Shown: piece by piece, positions 1 through 13,661 of the stretch
How positions within the stretch are numbered: position 1 is the first letter of the stretch
How the letters are laid out: each line of letters begins with the position of its first letter
NCBI GenBank assembly: GCA_905331475.1
Contig: CAJNYU010004134.1
Coordinates: 231,844-295,843 of the forward strand
Direction: 5' to 3'
Length of the DNA stretch: 64,000 nt
Source of the DNA: Rotaria socialis
Taxonomy: Eukaryota; Rotifera; Eurotatoria; Philodinida; Philodinidae
Notes under the pieces: generated by a model
Database searches by the model: none
Told to the model about the DNA's origin: nothing
What the model saw: the letters and a program-made list of their open reading frames with translations, nothing else
Program-made: the position numbers and the translations under genes

Positions 1-2497
1 TTTAGAAGTTATACAGAAGTAAACTTTGAGACGATTTATTGAATCTTTTGATCACAACTGATAAAAGTTAGAATAACAAAAGTTAAAATAATATTGAAAA
101 ATGCAATAAGTGAACACGTTATTATTTGTTTGATATATATAAGTGAGAAATTGAGTTAGTTAAAAAAATTCAATATAGATTTATTGAGTATTGCATATGT
201 TACTTGGATTGTAATCACCGATAGTTCATTTTAGCTTTCGAAATTTTTATCTTAAAATAAATAAAAAGAACAAATCGCTGTCAATTGAATTATTGAACAA
301 TCCAATACAGTAAGTTTTATTTGTCAAACGGTTATTTCAAGTGTTAATAACATGTAAATTCGATAATTCGATTCTTTCGGTAGATTGATTTTTTTATCAA
401 TTATATAGTTACATCGACAAATGTTTGTTTTATTATTAAAATATTCATTGTGAATGTAATGATTATAAAAGTTCATTGTGCATATTTAGTCAACTACAAT
501 ATAATGATTTGTAGAATGTTAGCATTAGAACTTCTCTTGAATCGTTTCACAGACAGAAAAAAGAATTAAAAAATATTTTTTGGAAGTAACAAAAAGTTTC
601 ATTACAGTATAGCTATTATTGTTCGTTTAGGTTTCATATTTTTTTAAAAAATTTTACCAATTAGATTGATATCAAAGACGAATTCTTTTTTATCGTCAGG
701 AATTAATGTGTTTAGTCAAAAGATTCTTCATTGAATTTTCAATAAAATTGTAAACTGAGTTTTATTGTACATAGCTATCAAGGAAAACTACGAGTCTCGA
801 ACTGTAAGGCGTCAGAATAGTGTATTTTGCAAGAGTATTACTCTCAGAGAGTCAATTAACTTCTAAGTTTCATCGGACATCGAGATGATCAAGTTTCATT
901 CCGGCTACCAATGCGTTTCGATACTCTCTTTTTTCATCGTTAAGGAAGGACTAGGTGATTTGAAGAAGTTGGCAATTCACATACAGCGGTAATTTTTACA
1001 GTATCCCGTAGATTTGTCAATATCTATATTCTCAACCCTGAGATTCTTTTTACAAAATGGTTGAATTTACAGCAATTATTTCTGAAGGTAGAATAGCAAA
1101 ATGATCTAGCTTGAAAACTTAAGCAATATTTAGTTGTAAAAACTTAATTCATGATACATGAAAATATTGTTTCTGAGCTGACTTCAAATTGTTGCTGAAA
1201 AATTTTAAATAAATAGGACAGAAAAAAGTTTAGAAGATTTTCATAATATTTAATTAGATTGGATAATTCACAGTTCACATTCTTCGAAATTAAATTTTCA
1301 ATTAAAATATCTGATGCTTAGTTGCATTGCAATCGATGAGAAATTCTTCAGCAAAAAGATCAATTCTCAACTTTGAAAAACGACACACATATTGATACAA
1401 TATATGGAGATTGCCGGATTTAAACCATTGTAAGGGATGAAATAAGTTGACTCGTTCTTATTTGCATATGATTTTTTTTTACAAGAGAGCATTGTAATGG
1501 CTATTGACGCAGTAAATATAATGTAAGAATAATTTCAAGTAAACTTTAGTTTGGTACACTTGTTAAAAGGGACATGAAAGTCAATGTAATTGTTGAAGAG
1601 TTAAACAAATATTTTTATGTTTGGTATGAGCATTCATTAGTAACGATTATTACTTGGGAACTATTGTGTAGTATTTTCGAGAAAAAAATTTAGGATAGTC
1701 ATATAATAGAATACTAAATAAATTATGTGATTGATAATTGAGTTAAATAAACGAAATATAGAAAGATATTCCGTACTGTTATTGTTTTATTTTTAAATTT
1801 TACTCTGAATAAAAATTAATTTGAAAATAGAATAAACTAAAATTATAGATCAAAATTAGTAAAATCCTCATAATGTTTCACACATACTTTAGAATAGCTC
1901 AAGGATTTTAAGCTATATTTTTATTACTAAATATTGTTATGATACTTATAAGAAAAATGTTTGACAGTAAAATTAAGAAAATATTTTACGAAATAATGAA
2001 ATGAAGTTCTGTAGAAAATTTTCATTTTGATATATTTTCGTTCTCTAAAGATTTTATAAAAATTTCATTTTTGTTTTCAAAGAAGGAGGTGATACATTGA
2101 CCCTCATCAGACTTGATTCGAAATTGAATAGGAAATATAATATATAGAAAATAGTTAAATCTTGATTACTAGTATCATTTTTCTTACTGACGATGTCCTT
2201 TGATTGTAAAAAATAAAGAAAATATGCATTATATTAGCAATTTCAAAGGAAAAGAACTCAAACATCATTACAGAATTGATTTCAAAACAGTTTATATTGT
2301 GGATTCATACAAACTTGTTTTCACATTTTATCAAATGAAATTATAAATTTGAAAACGATTAGACTTTTCAGCATACAATCTGTCGTTTTAGATAATGAAA
2401 AACTCGATCATACATGTTGTTATTGATATTCAATAATGTAGTTTGTCTCACTAATCTTTAAAAAAAATAAAAGATCTAGAATTTTATGTAAAGAAAG
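1..2497. other. Intergenic, no gene recognised
   Basis: AT-rich sequence with frequent stops in all frames. No open frame with a recognisable protein, no RNA gene and no clear repeat seen. It may hold the 3' flank of the hydrolase gene that ends at 2498. Confidence 0.6.
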
Positions 2498-3274
2498 TTA
2501 GATATTCTTTTTAAAATATTCAATAGCGTCATGAACAGCCTTTTCACTTTGTTGATTGACGTGTGAAGAACCATCTGGTCGAACAATAAAACCATGAACA
2601 GTACCGGGATATTTAAGAAACGTTCCAAGACGATTTTTTGTTAATTCATTTTCAAAGTATTCTTGAAGATCAGATGAAAAAAGCTGATCTGTTTCTGCAC
2701 ATAAAAAAAGAACAGGCTTTTTTATTTGTGTAGCCTCTTCTTTTACTAGCATTGATGGATGTCCAACTATAGCTGCTTTTACTGTTGATGATAATTCTGG
2801 ATGACTTATTAGATAAACTACAACTTTACCTCCATAACAAAATCCAATGACCTAGAATAAAATTTAAAATGTACAAAGTTATGTTCGTAACAACAAATTC
2901 TGAGATTGTACTTGAATAGATTGATAATGTTCTTTGATAGCAGAAATAAATTTATCTGCAATTTTACATGCCTCAATTACAGGATGTTGTTTTCGCCAAT
3001 CAGGTAATAAATCTCTGTAATTGGGAATATTAGGATTTATTGGATCTCCATGGAAATAATCAGGAATAAATACTGTTGCACCAGTATCAATGGCAAAATG
3101 ATCAGCTAATTTTCTACTATTAATAAATGTGTAACCAAAAATATCGGTAAATAAAACAATTGCTGATTTTCCTTGCCCTGTTCTATAAATATTTATTCCT
3201 GCTAATTCTTCTTCATGACCTTCATATTGATGCATTTGTTGAGCTCCAGGATCAGTACAACATGAACTATCCAT
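2498..3274 (-). CDS. CMBL: Dienelactone hydrolase family protein (carboxymethylenebutenolidase-like)
   Basis: Alpha/beta-hydrolase of the dienelactone hydrolase family; animal members hydrolyse lactone or ester substrates in the cytosol. Two exons, 3274-2912 and 2851-2498, joined in phase 0 across a 60-base GT-AG intron, give 238 aa (human CMBL 245). Visible are the nucleophile motif GFCYGG (Cys126), an Asp in AETD (Asp176) and His207 in TVHGF, the family's Cys-Asp-His triad. The N-terminal half carries the family's IFG and IPDYF blocks. The start is the ATG at 3274 (MDSSCC). An in-frame upstream ATG at 3310 would add 12 hydrophobic residues and is less likely. The natural substrate cannot be told from sequence. 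Confidence 0.85.
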
Positions 3275-4611
3275 GATATTATTGAAAACAATCTTCAATG
3301 TCAAAAACAAATTAAATATTCATGTTGCAATAAGTATTTTTCTTTTCTCCACGCAACGTAACACAACGCTTTGATTATGACTGACTTTATTAACAGAGTA
3401 TCAAACAAATATAATATTAACTTTATCATCTTATCAGTTTTTTTTTCTTATTATCTACAAGTAACTTATGTAAGCGTCCATATGATACTCATTCTTTCGA
3501 TGTACTCATGCGTTTTCATAATGAAAGAAAACATTCATGATCATTTATTCCATAATAATTATTGGCAACAAAAGTATATCGCGTACTCTAATCTGTATTC
3601 TTATCTATTCAATAATAACTGATATCTTGGTGTTGTGAAGAGAATCAAAGATAAAAGGCAATTCAATGCCACTGTCGTTAAAAATAAATCAAGTCTTTTG
3701 TAATTTTGCGGTAGAGCTTAATTTTGTGACTAACTTTAACACTATCTGAATGTAAGACGGACTACGCTATTACTTTGTTCACCACAAGTCCTCAAGAATA
3801 GATAAGATATCAGTTTAAGGATCTATGATTTAACAACTATTGTTAGAATGTGCATAGTAAAAACTACATTTTTTTCTCTAAAAAGAAATAAGTTTCTTCT
3901 CATTTGACAGTATTTCCAGCGAAAGAATACAATTTTTGTTGTATTGACATTGAAAAATGTTGTCAATGAATTACTCTCAATTGACATCGAACATGTGGGC
4001 GAGTAATTATATATTATACGATTAAATACTGAATTAAAACAATAAGAATCAGTACAATTTCAAAGATCATCATTGCCGGCCGTGCCTTGCAAGTGTCCAT
4101 GTAATGAAAGAAAATTAGATGCAACTATGTGGCAAGATGGATAGTCGAAATGATGAAAAGAACCATAAAAGAATCATGTGATTCGAAATATCGAAAAAAG
4201 CATAAGCCACATGTCAATAGGTGATTGCTCTATACATGTTTGCATTTTCTTCTTGTCTTACATGAAAATAGAGTTTTACGATAATATTTAACTATATAAT
4301 CTTTTATCAATAGTCATAGTAAAGGAATAAAACTTGATAGACGAGTTTGATCATGAGTTTCTGTAGTATTTAAAAACAGAATGTGACTCATGTTCGTCGT
4401 GCAAGTATAATTATATGATACAGGGGTTTCTTGGTAAAATATGTTGTGAATTGTATTTAGAGTTATTTATAATTATAAAAACAAATAATGAGAAAATTTT
4501 CATTATTTTTTTTTATTTTCTTCTTTTTCTTAATGCCACACTGGCTGGCTGAATGTAACAAAAAAAAACAACAATGGAAAACGAAACAAATAACAAAATG
4601 TTTTATTTTTT
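3275..4611. other. Intergenic between CMBL-like gene and DKC1
   Basis: About 1.3 kb between two minus-strand genes. It must hold the promoter of the CMBL-like gene and the 3' flank of DKC1. Small open frames here have no family features. Confidence 0.5.
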
Positions 4612-7600
4612 TTAATCGGAATCTTCTTTATTTTTTTTCTTGTGTTTTTTATGTTTTTTCTCACTGGTTGCTGAATCACCTGGTGTCTAAAACGCAGAAA
4701 TAAGAAATTTTAATTTTTCAAAATAGAATATTCTTTAAAATTTTAATTTACTGAATATTCTGGCAATGCTGAATCGTCCATAATTGATAATGCTTGTATT
4801 TGATTTTCATCATCTTCAGTTTTTTGTTTTTTCTCCTTTTTTTTCTTTTCAGCCTTTGATTCATCCAATGTTGTTGATGATGCAATCGATTCATCAAGTG
4901 GTCGCTAAAATAGTTTCGATGTAATTAAAAAGAAAAAACCTCGTCTCTATTTAATATACTTTCAAAGCTGGTGGAGCAGCACTAACATCATACAGCATAT
5001 CGCGCCAATTTTTTGGTGTCTGTTCTGTTGGTTTACCAAATTTTCCTAAGATACCTTCTTTAATCATTAATTTCTTTTTTGATGCCTATAATAAAAGTGA
5101 AATTTACGCTAGTTTCTATGCAATTATTTGTATCATAGAACCTACTACTGGTCCAAAACCCCATTTTCTTGGATAAGTATCACGTTCCATAACAACACGT
5201 TTTATTTTAGCTGCAACACCATGATCACATGTTGCCATTGTTGCCGTTGTCATTAAAGCAATACCTAAAGCAACGGCTTCACCTTTTGTTGTCGTTATAA
5301 CAATTTGCTCATTTATTTCAATTCCATCCTCATAACGAAGTACACCAGGCAATAATAATTTAGCACCATAACAAACTGCATTGACCTTTTTGTATTTTTA
5401 AATAGAATTAAATATCTTTAAGATTAGATAAAATTCAAAACATACTGCACTGTCTTTAATGATAATACGCTTATGTGATACAAGTAATGCTTCTAATGGT
5501 TTAACAACACGACGAAGATAACTTTCATCTTTATTATGCATATAAGCATATGTTGCATCAATTACATCGTGCATTGTTACCATGCCTTCCTAGAAAACAA
5601 AATTCGAACATAGAAAATAATGATTGTAAAAAAAATGAAATACTAATGTAACTCTACGCTTCATTCATGTTTTTTCAGAAGACTCTAAATATATTTCTAC
5701 AGTGATAGATTCTTAACTAATTGTTTTATTAATTAATTCAAATAACCAGTGAAGAATATATCATGACAGTTAGAATTCTATCAAAATATCAGATGAACAC
5801 CTATTTTTCATCTATAATATCAAACATTTAACTATGAATCAGATACTCATGTAAACAGCCTAGAAAGTTTTCTACCATTGACACGGCATAGAGAAATTTT
5901 ATAAATGAACTGAAAGACAAAAGTTTTTCAAAAACAAAAACAAATCAGATGGGTTTTAAGTCTGAACAGATTTGATATATAAAATTTTTCAAGAATATTC
6001 CATAGAAGATCATAGGCAACGAAATCTACAAGTTAGATGAGACGTAATTTTCACCCATATATATATATCTATATCTTATAGACTCAGCCCACTCAAATAA
6101 TCAATTCGCGACTGATTCATATTCAAGTTTTGAATTGTTTAATGGTGCAGATCTTATATTAATATCAGTATTGGAATCCTTGTTACTGCTATTTATATTC
6201 TCTAATGCAGAAACTAAACAAAGATTGACAAAAATATACTTACAAATTCTATCTCATCGACACTTTTATGTTATTAAAACGAAGTGTATGTGTCAACTAA
6301 AAGAATCGTAGTGTCATCTGATAGAAGAATAGTAAAATCCTATATATTTGAAGGTTTCCTGTGACAGCATAAACGTCACTGATATTATCTTAGTACCTGT
6401 TTGTTTCTTTTTCTAGTTTCCGTCTCTTTTTCTCTTGTTTATTTTTGTGTCTAATATTGTTAATTCATTATTCTTCTCTTTTTTCTTCAAGCTTCTTCAT
6501 ATATATCTCTCTTCACTGAGATATACCTATACTCATTCTTTCAATACCTTTCGCTCATCATTCGAACGTATCTTCTCTGACTACTATTCTTCTTCTCTAT
6601 GAAAAAGAATCATCTTTTTGATTAATTATATATTACCTTTTTCTTTCAACTTGATTGTTTATTACAATCAATTTAACTCGATTGTCCCTTACAATCGTTC
6701 GAACTCGTGTCAGCTACTTGCTTGTGGAGTTCTTCTTATTCACAACTATTTCTGTTCAATGAATACGCAATTGGATCTTCATCCAATATTCAATACTGTT
6801 TAATTTTCATTGTTGTCATTCTGTCATAACCAATACTGTGACACCTGGCATTATTATTAGTTGCGTCTTTGATCCTCATCAAGGTGTTACACTCCCCTTT
6901 CCTTGTTCCATCAATTATTGAATATTTGACGGAAAAATATTATAAAGTCAAATCTCAACTCTTTCTCCAGGATTTTCTACATAACACATTGTTTTGCTAG
7001 ATTTCGCTGACCTTTAAACAAGTCTCTACTTATGGTAACACGTGAAGTTCGCTTAAAATTCATAATTATTCGAAAAATTCCGTTGAATCTAAAAATTTAT
7101 CTAAAGCGAATTAGTCTGATAGTTCAGCAAATGGTGTATGACGGCTTACAGTTCTTCGAAAACAGATCACTCAAATGGTCAACAATTTAAAAAAAATTGA
7201 TGACCAATTTCAGTTCTTTTCAGAAGAACTGGACGAATACTAGCAGTTCATTTTTTCGAAAAAGGAAATATCATAGGTATAATCAACAACTGAAGATAAT
7301 TCTATATCATCATCATGCCAAGCAACTAATTTTTTCGGTCACACTATAGTATCTATTCTAAGATATGACTTTCACTCGTATAACTATTTTTCACTATATC
7401 ATCGCATTGGAAGATAAATTTTTCTTGGTCACAATCCATACGCGTCAAAATTTTCTCATAACAATACAACTATATAAACGAATCTGAAATAGCTAATTAC
7501 TTCATGTTCCTTCATTGACTCTATGCTGATGTATGAGAATTTATTTTAGGGTAGCACATCGAATTAAATTGAATCTAACTCAATTTCAAAACGTTCCGTT

Positions 7601-9214
7601 GTTCCTGTTGTAAATGACAGAATTTTGCATAAAACATATGATGCCTGCATATCATTCAAATAAGTTCCTAGCTTCATGATAAATACTTATATACGACATT
7701 TAGTGACGCTATGATAAAATTTGTTTTTCATGATGATTTTAACAAATTAACATAAGGCGATAGACAACGTATCAAGCTCTTCCTTTAAGTAAAAGTTGCT
7801 ATCGTTGATTATGATAGTATTAAACTGATTTTCATGAGAAAACTAACTTATTCACTTTTCCGAAACTTTTCTCTGAGCCTATCGGAAGTTTTTTTATACA
7901 TATATTTGATCTCGAGTTTTCTGAACAATAAGCTTTTGAACTGAATGCTCGACATTATCGAGAAAACAATGAATTGGTCTTTTTATTTTGACTACTATTG
8001 TAGAATTCTAATATGAACATTTTCAGAACTAGTTTAAACGTCGTCAGTGTATAATGGTTAAAATAATAAAATTCAAAGATGTATTCAAATTAACCTTCAT
8101 TGCAGAATCTCGAATGTTATTCCTAATTGAATCTCTAAATTCTTTTGCTTACAGCTTCAGATTGAATACCAGATCGAACACGACGTAATTCTTGCATAAT
8201 ACCACCAACACCAAGTAAAAGACCCATATGAACACATAATGTTCGAATATAAGTTCCGGCTTCACAGCTAACCCAGAAAATACCTATAAATACCATATAT
8301 ATATATTTAAACACAAGCAAAAGAACAATTAGATTTTACCAATATTTCGCCGTTGATCGAATTCTAATAATTTACTTTCATAAATGGTTCGAATACGTAA
8401 TTGTCTTTTAACTGCGGCGATAACAGGTGGCTTTTGGAAAACGGCACCAGTTAAAGATTCAAGCGTCTAAAATATAAATAAATCTCTTACTTTTGAATAT
8501 AAAATTTTTCTTTTATATAACTTACACGTTCGACTTTTTTAATGTCATCAATTGGCGAATGAAAACGTACGACACCAATATATTCTTTACCGGCTGATTG
8601 TTGAGATTTAACAAGACGTGTTGCACGTTCAATACAAACAATTAAACAACCAGATACTTTAGGATCTAATGTTCCTGAATGCCCAGTTTTTGATACCGGT
8701 AATGCTTTACAAAGTATACGTTTAATCCATGCAACAACTTCATGTGACGATGGATTCACTGGTTTATCCAAATTAATGAAACCTGATCTAAATAGGAAAA
8801 CAATAGAATCATTGATAGAAAGTCATTTCATCACTGATTTACTTGACGTAATCATCAATAGGTCGTTGCAACGGTGAACAACCTTGGGCAATTGCTAAAA
8901 AAAAGAAAAAATTATTTCTTTGATTCTATAAAATAATCACTTTAGCTTACGTGTATAATGATTCGAACGCACATTTAAACGATCGAAATTCTATTGAATA
9001 AATTACAAAATGTAGGCAAAACAAAGGATGAAAACTTCAAAATTACTTTAAGAAGAAGTGGCCAATCTGCGGTATTTAATTTGCCAGCAATTGATGATGG
9101 TTCAACAGAGAATTTTCCTTGATGCTGAATATCCTATTGGAAAGAAACGAAAATAATTTTTGTGAAATTACCCAAATGTAACGAAAGACTTACAGCAATA
9201 CTTTTGTTTGCCAT
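4612..9214 (-). CDS. DKC1: Dyskerin, H/ACA RNP pseudouridine synthase
   Basis: Catalytic subunit of H/ACA ribonucleoproteins, which isomerise uridine to pseudouridine in rRNA and snRNA in the nucleolus. Twelve exons: 9214-9194, 9133-9047, 8990-8951, 8894-8843, 8787-8526, 8466-8340, 8283-8153, 5589-5446, 5385-5149, 5085-4960, 4904-4752, 4686-4612. All join in frame to 484 aa (human 514). Residues 20-75 match the dyskerin-like N-terminal domain. The TruB domain holds [13 protein letters not shown] with catalytic Asp108, then [16 protein letters not shown]. The PUA domain includes [10 protein letters not shown] and RDTYPRKWG. The tail is Lys-rich (nucleolar-type), ending [15 protein letters not shown]. 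Intron 7 (8152-5590) is 2.56 kb while the others are about 60-190 bases; it carries a candidate LTR relic. Start MANKSIA is the first ATG. Confidence 0.95.
6360..6891. repeat. Candidate solo LTR or LTR-like relic in DKC1 intron 7
   Basis: The stretch opens with TGTGACAGC and closes with GGTGTTACA, so its ends are short imperfect inverted repeats (7 of 9) in the TG...CA style of LTRs. Inside lies a pyrimidine-rich block at about 6400-6620. TTTCC occurs directly before it (6355-6359) and again at 6898-6902, six bases past the proposed end, so the target-site duplication is not exact. No coding region of a retroelement is seen. It is the main insert in an otherwise unusually long intron. Confidence 0.3.
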
Positions 9215-12200
9215 AACAAAACGAAATTAATTACTTAACTAAAACAAAAAAACAAAAACTTGGAAGATTCACTGTACAATTGTTTTAGTTTTCGATAGGT
9301 AATGCGTGCAACAGAAGTTTTTTTTTATGAAGATGAAGAACAATGGGAATCTTCATGTTATGGTTAGAATATAACGAATAGGAATAAAGATTGTGATTAA
9401 TAGAGGATACTTTTGTATTGCTTTTAATGAGTTTTTCTTCTTCGAAAATCCAAAATTGTTAAGAAATAAAATTCGAATTTCTTTCTCAATTGAACCTCTC
9501 TGCTCATAATCAACTAATATAGAAATATGACTAGGACCGACATCTATGCATGTAGGATTTTATATTTCTTGAAGAATTGATATTTTCAGTCTAGTAACTC
9601 CATTCTCGTATAGATCAAAGCTAATGAATATATTCGGCTAGGAAAATTCAGAAAATATTGATGCAAATGATAAACATCGAATATTAGTTTATAGAAATAT
9701 TCAGTAGTTTTTAAATCTTTTCATCGATAATGTATACCGCCAACATAGAAAAAAAAGAGAACTAACATCGCTGAGAATACAAATAAGAACTAAGTAAAAA
9801 AAAAATAACCCTATGTTTGATCTCGAATTGCTGTTATTAATTTTCTACATGTTATATTGTTAATCAAAAACCGACACAACACTTTAAATGTACCAAATAA
9901 AGGACGTTATATTTTTGCCATAATATCAATGAAACACGTGATAATGTTCCAGTTATATGTATTGCATTTAAAACAAATGAAAATCTTTAGTACACTTTCA
10001 TGTATAAATAGAATTCGTATGTCAATAACAACTATTCATCAGGAAGGATTGTCCTTTCGCCCGTATCTATTCTATTTGACCATTGAATCTTATCTCAACA
10101 ATATGAAGCAGAGTTCAATGCTACGATAGAGTTGTAATCTTTTCTTTTTAATTTCATAAATAAAACTACCGCAACATGGAACTTGATTGACAGAAGACAA
10201 CCATGGCAAGCTGTGGAATTTTAACATTCAAATTATTTTCTCATTGCTTGCATTTGTGATATAATTTTATTGAAACAGAAAGAAATGAAAGTTCTATTTC
10301 CATGTCGATATATTTCTTATTCATCAAAACAACTTGAAGCATACATTGCTGCTATTACCAAGTTCTATGTGGAAGAGTACATTTCGTTGTGATTACATGT
10401 ACGAAATAGTAATTTAAAAAAATTGTGGCACGAGCAGTAGTACTCGATATATATATATATATATAAACACATTCTACGTACTTCTAGCATTATCTTTAAA
10501 TGCGTCACTAGAAATTTCTCTAAGCGATGCTGACATGAAATTAATAATATCAAGTTGGCTGCTTCTATTCTATTAGATAGATGTAGTATATAGATATTCT
10601 TAAATACCTACATATATTACCGTAAATTCAATGTCAGCAATATACTGACTTACCCGAAAAAGAACGGACAAAAATAGAGTATTTTCCATTAAATCCAAGT
10701 TATTCAATTGTAATTATGTCAAATGACTCTTCCAGAATAACTAAAATATATATTTCAATTGATAGCTCATCAAGTCGGTAAAGACAAAGATTTATATTTT
10801 TCGTAAGTTTCACCTTAATTATTTTAAATCGTCTTCGAAACAAACTATTTCTTGCTCATTCAACTAAAATATTTGCGTTTTAATTATAGATTATTTCAAA
10901 GAAATGATGCTATCACTTACCATAAACTGAATAGATTGTAATACAGAAAATTTCAGATATTTATTTACAAGAATAATTTCAAACCAAAAATTGAAGTCTT
11001 TACGTAATGAAAGCGTCTTGGATCTGTAAACGTGAATCTTTTCCATGAAACCTCTATCTAGATGAATTATAAGATATACTGAAGCGTAAACTAATTTTTA
11101 ATCGTTAACAATTTTGTGTTGATTGAACTATCAACGACACTAATAAATTATTTTGAAAAAACAATTCACTTATTTCCTCTGGAAAAACTTCGAGAAAAAT
11201 GAATTGAACGGTTTTTTTTGAACATAATTATGAAATCACTGTCGCTGAAAAAAATCGAACATTTTTAGACAAAATAAAAAGGTTAACATATAAATTTGTC
11301 TTTTTCTCTTCATGCTTTATTAAATAGCCTTTCAACGGTGTTGACATTTTGTTTGGTGAGATGATGATTTTTGAAAACCTCTCGTGATGGTAACAAAAGA
11401 AGCTTAATAACACGTTCGTTTCTACGCAAGATAATTAAAACTTGAGTAGGAAGAAGAGAAGTTAGTTAAAAGAAAGGAATCTGCGTAACATGAGCAGTCT
11501 TTTTAATGCGATGCGAAGCAGAAGCGTTTCTGTAGTCCGTCGCGAGTTTTTTTTTAACTAGAAATACGCATATTTTTCCTCATTTTTTGTCTTAATGATC
11601 TCAAAAACGGAGAATCATAGAAAAGTGGTTAAAATGTGAGATAAAAGTATCAAGATCGAACTGCTTACACCTGTTTTCTAATCTTCAATCTGAAGTTCCG
11701 TTCACTCAGAAATGAGGTTCCAAAATGACGAAAACGAAAAAAATTTGCGACGAGACAATTAAAATGGCACTATCAACATATGTTCGCCACTACAGTCAAT
11801 GGATTTACAGCTGATCTAAGATAATGAATCATGGAGATAATTAATCGATCAATCGAATTCGATCGTTAAGAATGTATCACTAAGTAAGAATAGAGTTTTC
11901 TCAGCGATGAATTTCATCATGTCGACATAGAATGCATTCAAGATTTTTCCATTTGAAGATTTTTTGTGAAGATCCGTGTTCTTACCTCCCATCGCATTTC
12001 GTATACGAGTGCAACTCGGGTACCATCTAGTTTTTATAATGTAAAATATCACGAACAGGATATTCAAGAGAAACCTTGAAGTGGTGAAAGATAAAATTTT
12101 TAGATAACCATTCTAGTTCTGAGGTTATTTATTTTACAACAATAGGAGACTAGACGCAAACAATAATGTGCTTGAAAGTTATCTTCATTAGTAACAACAA

Positions 12201-12215
12201 ATGAACAACACTATA
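9215..12215. other. Intergenic between DKC1 and globin
   Basis: Three kilobases without a supportable gene. Open frames on both strands are short, rich in Phe, Ile and Lys, and lack family motifs. A (TA)n run lies near 10447-10465. Around 11505-11550 is a less AT-rich patch followed by nine T on the plus strand; no RNA family was recognised in it. Confidence 0.5.
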
Positions 12216-12948
12216 TCATGATATAGATTTTGTTGATGTTGGCGATAAAAATTGATTTGTTATTAATGTAAAAAATTTCATCCAGGTTAATTCATGTTTT
12301 ATTGTCCATTCATTCCGGTTATGATACATTAAATTTTTTAAACATTCAATAAAACATTCACATAGTATCTTAACATGTATGAAAAATAAATTATTTTCAC
12401 TGATATAACAAGTATTCAATTTTGCTTACATCAACATGATCTTGCTTTACTTTATATTGTACATGCTTTTCAGCTATACGATGAAAATATTCATCAAGTA
12501 TATTATCATTACTATTTGTTGTTGTTGTTGCACGTGTTACCATAATCATAATCAATTGGTCAATTTTGTCAAGAAATTTATATCCATGTTGTTTATAACA
12601 TTGCTTACATAATAAATCTGTGTCTACAATCGATTCACTCTCAGCAAACGTTAAATTACTTCGTTGATCCATGAAAGATATATTTTGCCAATAGCTAATT
12701 AATGACGAGTCTTTTTCTAAAGCTCTACACATAAAATAGGAAAAAAATGATTGAACACCTTAAAATAAAGTTAATTACCTGGTCACAATATCGTCGCCTA
12801 ATTTTTTTAAATTATTCTGTTTAACTATAACCCATACTTCTTTTAACTTTAATCTTTCATCAATCGTAAATATGAGGTTATTATTTGCTTCTATATGCTC
12901 GACTGGTTTTATTGCTGTCGGCGGCCCAATTGATGATGCGCATCCCAT
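12216..12948 (-). CDS. Globin with N-terminal acylation signal
   Basis: Haem-binding globin, 205 aa in three exons: 12948-12779, 12724-12430, 12368-12216. Landmarks are Trp39 in the A helix (LKEVWVIVK), distal His103 in CYKQHGYKFL, proximal His144 in IAEKHVQYKV and a Trp in the H helix (ELTWMKFF). The protein starts MGCASS, with Gly2 and Cys3 suited to N-myristoylation and palmitoylation; acylated, membrane-bound globins are known from globin X and some invertebrate globins. Exon 3 uses the acceptor at 12369; the nearer CAG would give an immediate stop. The conserved CD1 Phe is not obvious, and the CD-E region carries extra polar residues. A role in redox or signalling at membranes rather than bulk oxygen transport is inference. 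The gene is divergent from CFAP157. Confidence 0.85.
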
Positions 12949-13056
12949 TTTATTTTATATTGTCTAGTTTTTGTTTGTAAGATTTCAAGCAGATCGAGTA
13001 TGTAAAAAGTCACAGAAGTTTAACCATCACAAAACGACGGAAAAGATTTCTTACTA

Positions 13057-13083
<27 letters not shown>
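13057..13083. repeat. (TC)n microsatellite in globin/CFAP157 shared promoter
   Basis: Uninterrupted TC repeat about 110 bases upstream of the globin ATG (12948), inside the 713-base gap to the CFAP157 ATG (13662). Its closeness to the globin start makes a promoter or 5'UTR position likely. Confidence 0.85.
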
Positions 13084-13087
<4 letters not shown>

Positions 13088-13661
13088 CAGTTTTCTCTCA
13101 ACACTATCTAATTGTAAAATGAAAGCATAATGATGCTTCTTATCCTTGTCTTTTTCTGTGACAGAAGTCATCCTTTACTATTTCCTTTCTTTTTTTTTCT
13201 ATCGTTCTTTTTTTCTTAAGAGATGTTTTTCATTATTTTCAAGGAAAAAAAATATGTAGATAAAACAGACGCTAGAAATAATCTACGTAATATTATTAAT
13301 ACAAGACTGCTTCAACTTTTTTATTGAATAAAACATTGTAACAGAGCAAAATTTCAAAACAATAGAATACATATCAGGTTACTACTTTGAATACTTTTTT
13401 TACACATTCTAATCATATAAACTAAGGATACTAATTAATCATATAAATTTGACTCTCTACTTTTGTAATAGGAGTAAATTTATTTCATAGGATTTCTTAT
13501 TGTAAAAAAAATGTCTACGAGAATAATATCTATTTGTTTAGTCACATCTACGTCAAAGTAAGAGAAAAATTTGTATAAGAAAAAGAAAGAAAGATTGGCG
13601 CAAAATAAACAAATATTGATGATGTCAGTTTGTTTTCCACCTGTCTAATCAGATACTGATA

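Noticed and set aside
3371..4703. Small plus-strand open frames rich in Phe, Ile and Tyr
   Set aside because: Composition is that of AT-rich non-coding DNA; one at 4488 overlaps the last DKC1 exon antisense.
9857..10129. 90-residue plus-strand open frame
   Set aside because: No recognisable domain, no splice context, composition of random AT-rich DNA.
11505..11550. G+C-richer patch followed by a run of T, like a Pol III gene
   Set aside because: No tRNA, 5S, U6 or other known structure and no clear internal promoter could be recognised.
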